Below, in pieces: positions 9,391 to 18,300 of a stretch of DNA of 27,805 nucleotides. Within the stretch, counting starts at the first letter, position 1. Each line of letters opens with the position of its first letter. This stretch comes from Pigoraptor chileana (taxonomy: Eukaryota; Opisthokonta; Filasterea), in the NCBI GenBank assembly GCA_943704495.1, contig CALSCR010003359.1, positions 1 to 27,805 of the forward strand. Direction: 5' to 3'. A program made the translations under genes and the position numbers. Under the pieces are notes generated by a model, which made no database searches, was not told the origin of the DNA, and worked only from the letters and a program-made list of their open reading frames with translations.

Positions 9391-11397
9391 ATGGGCATCC
9401 TCGAGCGTATTTCCGAAATTGAAAATGAGATGGCGCGCACGCAGCGCAATAAGGCCACGTCGTACCACTTGGGTCTCCTCAAGGTGCGTGGCGCTGTCCA
9501 TCGCCTGCATTCTATGCCCCTGCCCATGCATGGCTCGAAACTCGTGCTGTCGCTGCTCTTCGCTGTGAATTCGAGTGCAGTGAATGTGATGTGATGGGCT
9601 TATGCTTTGCGTGTATGTTCGCGCTGTGTGATAACTGACATTTTTGTCTCTGTTTTGTGTGCAGGCGCGTCTCGCACAACTCCGGCGCGAGCTCATTACA
9701 CCAAAGAGCAGTGGCGGTGGTAAGGGCGAGGGATTCGATGTTGCCAAAACTGGTGACGCGCGCATTGGATTTATTGGGTTTCCCTCAGTCGGCAAGGTAT
9801 GTGGACACTCACGCGCATTACGCGCACATGCTCACGCGCACATGCTCACGCGCACATGCACATACATGTGCGCACACACATTATGCCATCGCATATGCAC
9901 ACGCGCACATGCCATACACATATGCACACGCGCATATGCCATACACACACAGATGCACACACGCATTGGGTCGTGTCCTGTCACTGATGGATGTTCCGTC
10001 TGTGTTGTTTGCTGCTGTGTCTGCAGTCGACTCTTCTCACAACGCTCGCCGGTGTCCACTCTGAAATCGCCGATTACGAATTCACAACTCTTACGACGGT
10101 TCCCGGAGTAATCTTTTACAAGGGTGCCAAGATTCAGACGCTTGATTTGCCAGGAATTATTGAGGGTGCCAAAGACGGCAAGGGACGCGGTCGTCAGGTC
10201 ATTGCCGTTGCGCGCACGTGCTCGCTGATTTACATTGTTCTTGACGTGCTGAAGCCGCTGGGCCACAAGCAGATTATTGAGCGGGAGGTTGAGGGATTCG
10301 GCATCCGTCTGAACAAGCGGCCGCCGAACATTGTGTTCAAGAAGAAGGAGAAGGGCGGCATCAACTTCAACAGCACGGTGGGTGCGTGCGTGCGTAGGTC
10401 TGTCGGTCGTGTGTGTGTGTGTGTGTGATGATGTTATTTCTGTGTTGTGCAAGCATGTGAGGCTGGTCGGATTGTCTTGTTTTTATTGGCGGATGTGTAT
10501 GTGTGTGTGTGTGTGTTGCAATGTTTCCGTTTGACCAAACAAGCTGCGCCTATTCGTTGTTATATTCGGCAGGTGTCACTCACACACATGGATCAAGAAA
10601 TGGCAAAGTCGATTCTCTCAGAGTACAAGATACACAACGCTGACGTCACGCTGCGCTGCGACGCAACTGTCGACGAATTCATCGATGTCATCGAGGGGAA
10701 TCGGTGGGGATTGTCTCTGACTGTCATGGACTGTGCTCTCGCTTTCGCTCCCTGGGCATTGTGCCTGCTTTTATTTGTGTGCATTTGTATGCATTTATGT
10801 GTGTGTGTGTGTGTGTGTGCTCATCATCATTCCGTGCAACTTTGATGTGGCAGTGTGTATATTCCGGTAGTGTATGTCCTCAACAAGATTGATCAGATTT
10901 CTATCGAGGAACTCGACATCATCTACAAGATCCCTCACTGTGTGCCCATCAGCGCGCACCACAAGTGGAACTTTGATGATCTTCTCGAGAAGTCGTGGGC
11001 TTATCTGGCCCTCGTGCGTGTGTGAGTATTGATCGCTAATGATTGTCCGTTGCTGCCTGTTAGTGTGGATTGTGTGCAAGCAACTGTGAATGGTACTGCG
11101 GTGCAAGAATTCGCGAGGAAGACCCAATACTGCACGAATGTGTCTGCATGATCACCGCAATCTTAATCCCCTATGTTGCTCAATCATGCGGGCGCACACA
11201 CCCTACAGCTACACGAAGCCCAAGGGACAGCTGCCAGACTACGAGGCGCCTGTTGTGCTGCGGACAGGAGTCAGCACTGTCGAGGAGTTCTGCAACCGCC
11301 TCCACAAGAGCCTTATCAAGGAGTTCAAATAGTGCGTTTGTGGCCTTCACATCCAATAGACTGTGTGACGCGTCGTAGAATGCCGTCCTCGTCGACT

Positions 11398-11456
<59 letters not shown>

Positions 11457-11717
11457 CTGACTGCTGATCTTTTTGTTGCCCTGCTGCCCCACAACCCCAG
11501 TGCAATTGTTTGGGGAACCTCCGTCAAGTACAACCCCCAGAAGGTCGGAAAGGACCACGTACTCGAGGACGAAGACGTCGTTCAGATTGTCAAGCGGTGG
11601 GTGTTAAAGGTTGTGTCGAATGTTCCTCAGTGTGCATCAGAGTGAGCGCTCCACTTGTCACGAAACTCAACCTTTTCTTTTGTGTGCTTTCACTTGTCCG
11701 GTCCCCGCAGCATTTAA
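9391..11717 (+). CDS. DRG1: DRG1, Obg/DRG-family translational GTPase
   Basis: Eight exons: 9391-9483, 9665-9796, 10027-10377, 10573-10703, 10854-11021, 11209-11331, 11501-11596 and 11711-11717. They give 366 aa; human DRG1 has 367. The N-terminus ([20 protein letters not shown]) forms the family's helical region. G1 is GFPSVGKS (residues 69-76, split by intron 2), the switch-I region is [12 protein letters not shown]3 is DLPG (115-118) and G4 is NKID (246-249). A TGS domain covers about 290-366, with [11 protein letters not shown] and [37 protein letters not shown] and [12 protein letters not shown] place it with DRG1 rather than DRG2. DRG1 works with a DFRP1 partner on stalled ribosomes. 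The last exon carries only ...I-stop, so the protein ends QIVKRI. Introns 3, 4 and 6 hold GT repeats and intron 2 holds CA-rich tandem repeats. ATG context (AGAATGG) is good. Confidence 0.97.
9821..9862 (+). repeat. 14-bp tandem repeat in DRG1 intron 2
   Basis: CGCGCACATGCTCA occurs twice, followed by a third copy ending CACA. Together with the 27-bp repeat downstream it fills much of the 230-base intron. Confidence 0.85.
9892..9945 (+). repeat. 27-bp tandem repeat in DRG1 intron 2
   Basis: Two adjacent 27-base units begin CATATGCACACGCGCA and differ by one base (CACAT versus CATAT). The region alternates purine and pyrimidine almost perfectly (CA/CG/TG steps), the type of sequence that can adopt left-handed DNA. 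Confidence 0.85.
10409..10427 (+). repeat. (GT) run in DRG1 intron 3
   Basis: A short uninterrupted GT run follows a GTGGGTGCGTGCGTGCG donor region. Another short GT run lies at about 10498-10515 in the same intron. Confidence 0.85.
10799..10819 (+). repeat. (GT) run in DRG1 intron 4
   Basis: An uninterrupted GT run lies 34 bases upstream of the intron 4 acceptor at 10853. Confidence 0.85.
11402..11454 (+). repeat. (GT)26 microsatellite in DRG1 intron 6
   Basis: An uninterrupted TG/GT run of 53 bases fills a third of this 169-base intron, 46 bases before the acceptor. It is the second-longest GT tract in the window. Confidence 0.95.
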
Positions 11718-11925
11718 ATTGGAGGCGCATACGCTTTGCATGGCTTTGTATCGCGTGGCGTCGCCGCCTGTGGCCGTTGTGCCCTTGCTGTCAACGCGTC
11801 AGTATTGAAGCTTGTGAAATAGATGAAATTGACCACCCCTTGCACCGTGGGCGTATGTCGTGTATTCAGATTCTAAGGCTGTCTGAACATTATTTTGGCT
11901 TAGGCACCTGTTTTCATTTTCATTG
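11718..11925. other. Convergent spacer between DRG1 and LARP7
   Basis: 208 bases separate the DRG1 stop from the LARP7 stop on the opposite strand. I see no canonical AATAAA in either orientation, so the two 3' UTRs may overlap. Confidence 0.4.
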
Positions 11926-14521
11926 TCATGACAACGGCGGTGCAATGGCTTCGACGCGCAATCGCTTTGATTCGCCCACATCGTCGCCGTCGCCTTCGTC
12001 TTGGCGTGGCCGTTTGTGTGAGATCGCAGATGTTTCTTCGTCGCTGTTGTTGTCGAATCTCACGTGCACGCGCGGCGCACCAGATTTTGCCCTCTCTGTC
12101 TTGCGGGACTTTGCGGACATTCCACCGGACCCAATGCGAGCCGGTGGCGGTGCCGCTACGTCCGCACCCTGCGCACCTTCCGCACCTTCAGTTGTCCTGC
12201 CTTCACCGGCGGCGGAGACGGGTGTCGTCGCCGGGTGTGTGTGCGCAACTGACTGCGCCGCCGCGCGCTCTTTCTTGCGCTTTTGCTTGCCGCTGCATGC
12301 AGGCGCTCTCGGTGGGCTCGTGGTGGTCGTCTTTGGTTGTGGGTCTGTGGCTATACGCACTGCTCCCGTCGCATGCTTAGCTTTCTGGCGCACCGTTTTG
12401 TCCCTCCGCGCTGCCATGTATTCGACAACGCGCTCCCAGTAGGCCGAAGCCTCGTCGCCTGTGTTGCGATGCGCGCGGCGTGGTCAGTACAGAGAGTGCG
12501 GATAGGCTTAATTGCCTGAAAATGCGGCATTCAAACAAGGCCAAGGATGGTAGGATGATTCGCATTTGTTCGCGTTTGAAACTCAATCCCACCGTGTAAC
12601 TGGCGCAGCTGAATGGGGACATCCGGGTCACTGCGCGGCTCCACAACGGACAGCGGATCGAATGTTGCGCACGCCGCTTGTGCGCCCGCTGCGGATTCAA
12701 ACCGCACAAAGCCCTGTGACGGCGAAGAAACATACAAAACGACCGCAATCACGCGCACATCAGCATGCTGCATTCACTCGCCCGCCCACACGCACACTTG
12801 ATGCCACTCCCACACACAGCACGTCTGTCAGGCACCGCTTCACTCACCATCGTCTGGCCCGGGCGATGGTCCACAAAGGCGACTGGCGCATATGTTTCAA
12901 AGATGGCCTGCGACTTGCAGCAAACATAGGCAATTGATTGAGTCAAACTGCAACGTAAGTTCGAAGCACACCCACGGCGCGCATACGTACACAGGGCAAA
13001 GCCTGCCACAACAGAAGGGATAAAGAGCCTCTCTCTCCCTCCGAGTGTTGATGCACAGCGTGTTTCACCTTCAAATCCGGCTTTGACAGATCTCCGTTGA
13101 CGTGTCTGAATTCGGCAATGACATCATCAATCCGTCCGCTGTGAAGGGGCTGCTGTTGCGGCCGTTGCGGATGCTGTGCACGCTTGTCCTGCTGTGCTGT
13201 CTCGCGCTGAAGCCGCTTGTATGTGTCCTTGAGGCGCAGCCAGTCGAGCCTGGAGACCAAGACGCAGCATTCAAGTCAGTGTCTGGACTCCTCGGGCATA
13301 ACCCAGGGGGTGTGTCACGTGGCAAACCTCACTTTGACATGGCCCTCATCGTGGGCGCGCTGCTGTCCGCTGGGGTCGCATCGAGCGTGGCGAGCGAGTC
13401 CAGCGCCGCCCGTGCCTCATCCGCAGTCGCAAACTCAACAAACGCAAATCCTGTTTGCCAGGCAATTGGGACGTCAAATGTGGGGACGTCAGATCTTCCA
13501 AATCGACGGTAATTTCAGAGCGCATCCACTTAACATTATACTTATGGGAACGTGATCATAATGCGATATACACACGCCCACAAGTGCCCACGCAGGCACA
13601 TACACACACACGATAAGAGGCAGAAAAGCAGCCCATGGCCCTACCCTTTGGTTGACGGTTGTGTTTGAATCGCGGAATGCTCACATACTCGACAGTGCCA
13701 AATTGTGAAAAATGCAATCGCAGAGTGTCGTGATCTGCTCCGTGCGGCAACGATTCCTGCAAACAGTACAAGCAAAAGCTTCACTCAAAGGCAGTGTGTA
13801 CCACACACAATTGAAGTGCATAATTAGAATGTGTCTGTACTACACTGAAGGAAGGACAACTCACGACATATATTGTGCGATCATCTACGTTGACATGCTC
13901 GGGAAGGGCATCCTTCCGCCGCACGCGTTTTCCATCCGCAGAAACCTGCACAGGCATTGTTAAAGTTCCGTAGAGACATCAGAACGTGGAGACCACATCC
14001 GATGTGATGCGTAAACACATGACCTACGACAAACACAAACGCACAACGACACAAACCTCCAACTTTGCTGAGCTTCTCATTGCCGCCACGACCACAGCCT
14101 CGTCCTCGCATAAGGCGGCGAGCCGGTTGAACTTCATAATAACGGTAACATCAATATCTGCGATGACCGTCAGAGCGAAGGGAGACTCTTTTTTTAAGTG
14201 CACACAAACAAAAGTCCAAACACAAAATACACTTAAGGTTGTCACAAGGGCCCATACGCACGTGCAGCAATAACGCACAACCCACAATGGTCGCCATCGG
14301 CCTCGAGGCGCTGACGCATGAAGCGGTCTTTCAACAGATTCGCATTTCCAAAGTAGAATTCAACCTGCGCACAATAAACATCATTGTGAGTTGGCACGGC
14401 CATACGCGCACACTACACGCATGCACGTGGCAAGTATGGCCTCTTTTCGTATGCTATTATGCTGCACCTGTTCGCGTATCCGCGTCCGGAGACTATCGTC
14501 GTTCATCTTTTGATGGAGCAT
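11926..14521 (-). CDS. LARP7: LARP7-type La-related protein (La motif, RRM1, xRRM)
   Basis: Ten exons on the minus strand: 14521-14468, 14364-14286, 14157-14057, 13945-13865, 13756-13645, 13450-13333, 13249-13069, 12907-12848, 12713-12593 and 12458-11926. All phases close, giving 479 aa. The La motif starts almost at the N-terminus (residues 8-90; REQVEFYFGNANLLKDRFMR, YIDVTVIMKFNRLAAL). RRM1 is at about 102-165 (TIYVESLPHG; GFAFVEF). AMSKLDWLRLKDTYKRLQRE (about 179-198) matches the MSKxxWxxLKxxYxxLQ block of LARP7. The xRRM covers about 222-305, with RNP3-type FVDH (253-256), GFVRFE, and then HGDEASAYWERV like LARP7's GDHEQRYWQKI. A basic tail ends with RVHVRFD (432-438), like the HIRFSEYD end of human LARP7, and a Lys/Arg signal. 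LARP7 proteins hold the 3' end of a Pol III RNA: 7SK in animals, telomerase RNA in ciliates and fission yeast. Confidence 0.92.
13601..13611 (-). repeat. Short GT run in LARP7 intron 5
   Basis: A small CA run on the plus strand reads as GT on the sense strand of LARP7 and lies in the 194-base intron 13451-13644. Confidence 0.6.
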
Positions 14522-14596
14522 GCTAAACCGGGAATAAATAGATGTAGATTCAAGTCAGTGTCAGGCGCGACTCTCGTGTATGTACATATACATGTA

Positions 14597-14629
14597 TGTG
14601 TGTGTGTGCGTGTGTGTGTGTGTGTGTGT
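14597..14629 (+). repeat. GT microsatellite upstream of LARP7
   Basis: A TG/GT run with one GC interruption lies about 75 bases upstream of the LARP7 ATG. Relative to LARP7 it reads as CA, unlike the intronic tracts. Confidence 0.85.
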
Positions 14630-14693
14630 ATCCGGTCTTATCTGAGCTCGCGAGTGATGCCGTTTTTTGTCGTGGGACAGAGTGATGTGGCTG

Positions 14694-14705
14694 CACGTGA
14701 CGTCA
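14694..14705. promoter_or_regulatory. Composite E-box/CRE upstream of LARP7
   Basis: CACGTGACGTCA contains an E-box/G-box CACGTG (14694-14699) overlapping a full CRE TGACGTCA (14698-14705). It sits about 175-185 bases upstream of the LARP7 start. bZIP or bHLH-ZIP factors are the known binders of these cores. Confidence 0.45.
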
Positions 14706-14965
14706 GTCGCATTTCAAATTTTGGCGGGAGAGGTAACCCCGGATGCAATATATCCACACACGTGGCGGGCCTCTCTTCATCTCTCTGAAGGTCAGGTCAA
14801 ATAGTCAGCACATGGTTACTGCCATTCTCATACAATCAGAGATCATCTTTGCTCAGATTGCGCTCATATCCTCTGAATGATTAGGTGAGTGTCGCAGGGT
14901 GCTCTTCCTTATGTGATGCTTGCCCAAAACTGGGTGTGCTTGTGGTTGTTGTTTGTTGTTGCCGC

Positions 14966-15247
14966 ATGGCGATTTCAACCACGCTGACGCGCCGCTGCGG
15001 GAGTGGCTTTGGCTGTTCCCGCGGCCCGCCTTGTCATCGCGGCTTACGCGCTGTGCCAGAATTTAGTAGGGTTTGCTTGCACGGTGAACCCCTTTACAGC
15101 TTAATTACCGTGTCTCCCGTGCCAATGACCCGACCAAATTCACTTATTTTCCGCTACTTTTGTGCAATTGCAGAGTTTATGCATCTCACTGCTTATGTTA
15201 AAACGCGGATCTCTTCCGAAAGAAAAAACCTGTGTGTTCCTTCATGA
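14966..15247 (+). CDS. Doubtful small ORF, 93 aa, unknown
   Basis: An ATG-initiated plus-strand frame of 93 codons ends at TGA 15245-15247, only 14 bases before two overlapping AATAAA signals. The product (starting MAISTTLTRRCGSGFGCSRG) has Cys, Arg and Ser in plenty but no recognisable domain, signal peptide or clear membrane segment. An acceptor-like TTGTGCAATTGCAG at about 15158-15171 raises the alternative that only the last part is an exon of a spliced transcript. The poly(A) signals are the main reason to list it. It may well be non-coding. Confidence 0.2.
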   Translation: MAISTTLTRRCGSGFGCSRGPPCHRGLRAVPEFSRVCLHGEPLYSLITVSPVPMTRPNSLIFRYFCAIAEFMHLTAYVKTRISSERKNLCVPS

Positions 15248-15261
15248 AAATTTTTATGTAC

Positions 15262-15271
15262 AATAAATAAA
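15262..15271 (+). terminator. Doubled AATAAATAAA poly(A) signal
   Basis: Two overlapping AATAAA hexamers lie on the plus strand, 15 bases after the stop of the small ORF. No recognised plus-strand gene uses them. On the minus strand, the 3' side of the coiled-coil gene, they read TTTATTTATT and give no signal. Confidence 0.35.
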
Positions 15272-15391
15272 TCCGTATCTCTGGATGTCGAATTCGCATT
15301 CAAAAGTCAGATCGTGTAGTGCTAATTGCATAGAATCATATATCCACACAAGTTTGGGCAGCCGACAACGGAGGAAGCCCATCCACACTCA

Positions 15392-18300
15392 TCAGCGCGC
15401 GGCGGCTAGCTTTGCCAGATGATCCCTCAGCGGCTCATACCCGGCGCCCACTTTGGCGAGCACTCTGCCGCCAGAAGCGACGGCCCGGAAGCGGCGCACA
15501 CCCGCGCCCGTCTGTACCGTGTACAGTCCATCGCCCACCCGCCGCACTTCAAGCTGATTGCCCGGGGCGGACAGAGCACGCACGCACTCAGAGACATGTT
15601 GATCGAGGGATGAGGGCGGAACGGCGGTCGCCGGATGGGCCCCGCGCAGGACACCGCCGGCCTGACCGTGGCTGGGCTGGCTGGGCCGGCTGGGCTGCGG
15701 GCGCGGGTGTGGGTGAGGCACACTCTCGTCTCCTCCGACGCGCAAAAGGGATTCGCGGCTGCCTCCAACGGCGCCGGCAAGCGTTGCTTTGATCCGCTGC
15801 ATGACATCGCCCTCTGCGTTCGAGGCACTGCCACTGCCCCGCTCCCGCTCCCCCGCCACGCTGTCACCCGCCGATCCCTCCTCGGCATCATGGGGCGGTG
15901 GCGCATTCTCTTTGTTGCGCAACGAGTGGTCCTCGCCAAGTGCCGCCGCTATTCTTCGGCCCAGCACGTCGGCATCCTGAGGCCGCCGCTCCGGGTATTG
16001 CTGGTGCTGCTGTGCCCAGACCAATCCATCCAATGCCGACTCGCGGGACTGGTAATTGCTGCCATCCAATCGCACGTCGACAGATGGAGATCCACCGACC
16101 TCAACACGCAGGCGTCGCACGGCCTCCGCGCGCTCCGCCTTGACAATGGCAACGTCCCTGGAGAGAAGAGCGAACTTTTCGGCGTATGTTGCCTCAAGTA
16201 GTTTTGCTTTCTCCACGTGCTGCTGCGCCACAGTGCGTTCGACTTGCAGCGCACGCTCGAGTCGGCCGACAGTGATCTGCAGCGACGCCCGAGCGGCCTC
16301 CGAATCTGCACGTGCGGCATCCACGGCCTCCGCACCCCGCCGCCGCGCCTCATCCAACATGCCCGACCATCGTGTCTTCTCCGCAAGCCACTCGGCCTCC
16401 GCGCGCTCACGTGCTTCCTGGAAGGAGGCCTGGGTGCGCCTGACAGACTCTGCAGAGTGCTCCACGGCCGCGCGGAGAGTGACAATCTCCGCGTGCAGGG
16501 CTGTCGATTGCGCGGCGTCGTGCGCCTCAGAATCACGCAACCGAGTCTCCAACTGGGCGCACGCATCCTCGGCACTTCGCAACTTTGACCGAAGATCAGC
16601 AACCTCTCCTCGAAGCGCACTCTCGGTCCGCTGCAGCGCAGACACAACAGTGTCGTTTTCGGCAATCCGCACTTTTGCCTCGGCCGCACGCGCCTCCGCC
16701 TGAAACCGCTGGATGTCAGCGTCACCCACGCGGGAAGCAAGGTCGGCGTAGAGCTGATCTGCCCGCCGCAACCTTGCCTCGTACTCGCCTCTTTGCGCCT
16801 CCTTCTCGAGAACAGCAGAGCGCGCGCTGGCAATCTCACGCTCGACCTCCGATACGCGCTGCAAGGCCAATGCGTACTTGCCCTCAGCAGCGTCAAGCTC
16901 GTCCTTTGTCCGGGAACGCTGGCGCTCCGCCTCCGCAATTGCGGCCTGAAGCACGCCGCGCTCCCTCTCCCACTCGGCCTGTGCCCTCCGCAGCTCTGCC
17001 TCGACGTCTGAGCGCACCCGTTCTGCAGCACGGACCACTTCGTCGGCAGTGGCCCTCAATTGCCGCTCACTATCCTCGCTCTCCAATGTGCGGGCGGCAC
17101 CGGCACGTCGCTCAGCCGAAACATCCTCGACAAGCTGGGCCTCCCTCGCCCGCGCTGCAGCAATTTCGTTGTGTGCTGCCGCAACCTCCCGTTCCTTCAG
17201 AGCCAATGCATCTCGCATCCTCTCTAGTTTGCGCGCAGCCTTTGAGGCGCCCGATTGTGCATCGGCCTCGATTGCGCCGCGCACGGCCTGGGCAGTGTCG
17301 AGTGCCTGGCGGCATTCCAACAGTTGTCGCTCAACATCTGCCCCGCGCGCCCGCTCCCGTGCACATTCGTCGTGCAGTCGCCCAATCTCCGCTTGGTTTG
17401 CTGACAGCACGTGCTGGGCATCGGCACGCTCCGCAGCGAACGCGGCACATTGGGCGTCGAGCTGCATGCATGCAGCACGCTCTCTCTCCGCGGCGTCGAT
17501 GGCGGCGGCAGCGTCCCTCTGCAGCTCACGCCGGCGCTCTTTTTCGCCTCGTAGTTGACCGGCTAGGTGCGCACGCTCCTCGCTGGCAACGGCCAACTCC
17601 CGGTCGAGATCGCTGATCCGCTCGCGGAGTGTCTGCAGGACGGTGCGATCCTCGCGCTCTCTGTCCGCCTCGGAAACGGCCGACCTCATGTCCGACGCAA
17701 GCACGCGAAGGCGCTCGTTCTCCGCCGATAGAATACGTATGGCTTCCTGCGACTCTGTGAGGCGGCGCTTCAGCTTTCTCAAGAGACGACGGGACTGGGC
17801 GTCGACATTCTCGGGTGGTGAACCGATGTCCGACTCATCGGGAGACACGCCCAACGGTGACATGGGCGACGCTCCGCGCAATTCCTCTTGCACCGACTCG
17901 CGTTCGCGCCGGAGTGCGTCACGCTCCTGCTGGCGGCGAAGTTCAGAGACAGTCGCTGCGGCAGCCCGCGCCTGCGTCCGCGCACTTTCCTCGGCGGCAC
18001 GTGCGATTGCAGCTGTCGCCCTTTCAGCCACAGATGCAACCGAGGCCGCCGAGGCCGTCACGTGCTGTGTCTGCGCTTCGTTCAGCTGCGACCGGAGCGC
18101 CGCTCCGCTGAACGCGGCATCCTGCAGCTGGCCGCGTAAAGCCGCGCGCTCGGCGTCAGCATTCTTCAACTTGCCCTCCGCATCGCCCAGGGCCAACTGG
18201 CACCGACGTAGCTCACCCAGCGTGGAAGACAGCTCCAGGCGCAGCTGGTTTAGCTCGGACTCGGCCCGTCGTGCCGCATTAACCGCAGAGTCGCGCGCAG

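Larger units (their letters stand above)
14522..15391. other. Intergenic region between LARP7 and the coiled-coil gene
   Basis: About 870 bases lie upstream of LARP7 and downstream of the coiled-coil gene, both on the minus strand. The LARP7 promoter should be in the first 250 bases, where a GT tract, an E-box/CRE composite and an E2F-like TTTTGGCGGGA (14719-14729) occur. Beyond that there is a weak plus-strand ORF followed by doubled AATAAA. A 13-base string ATATATCCACACA occurs at both 14748 and 15338. Confidence 0.45.

Noticed and set aside
11597-11645. Reading DRG1 exon 7 straight on to the TGA at 11643-11645
   Set aside because: A GTGGGTG donor after AAGCG and a CCCCGCAG acceptor at 11710 give VKRI-stop, matching the family's length and its VKK-type ending. 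The read-through adds 16 unrelated residues.
12459-12592. Reading LARP7 exon 9 on past HG to a TGA near 12531
   Set aside because: Splicing at GTGGGATT joins the xRRM to GDEASAYWERV, which matches the LARP7 helix after the xRRM. The read-through loses it.
14533-14538. AATAAA on the plus strand just upstream of the LARP7 ATG
   Set aside because: No plus-strand coding region ends before it. It lies in the LARP7 5' region and is probably chance AT-rich sequence.
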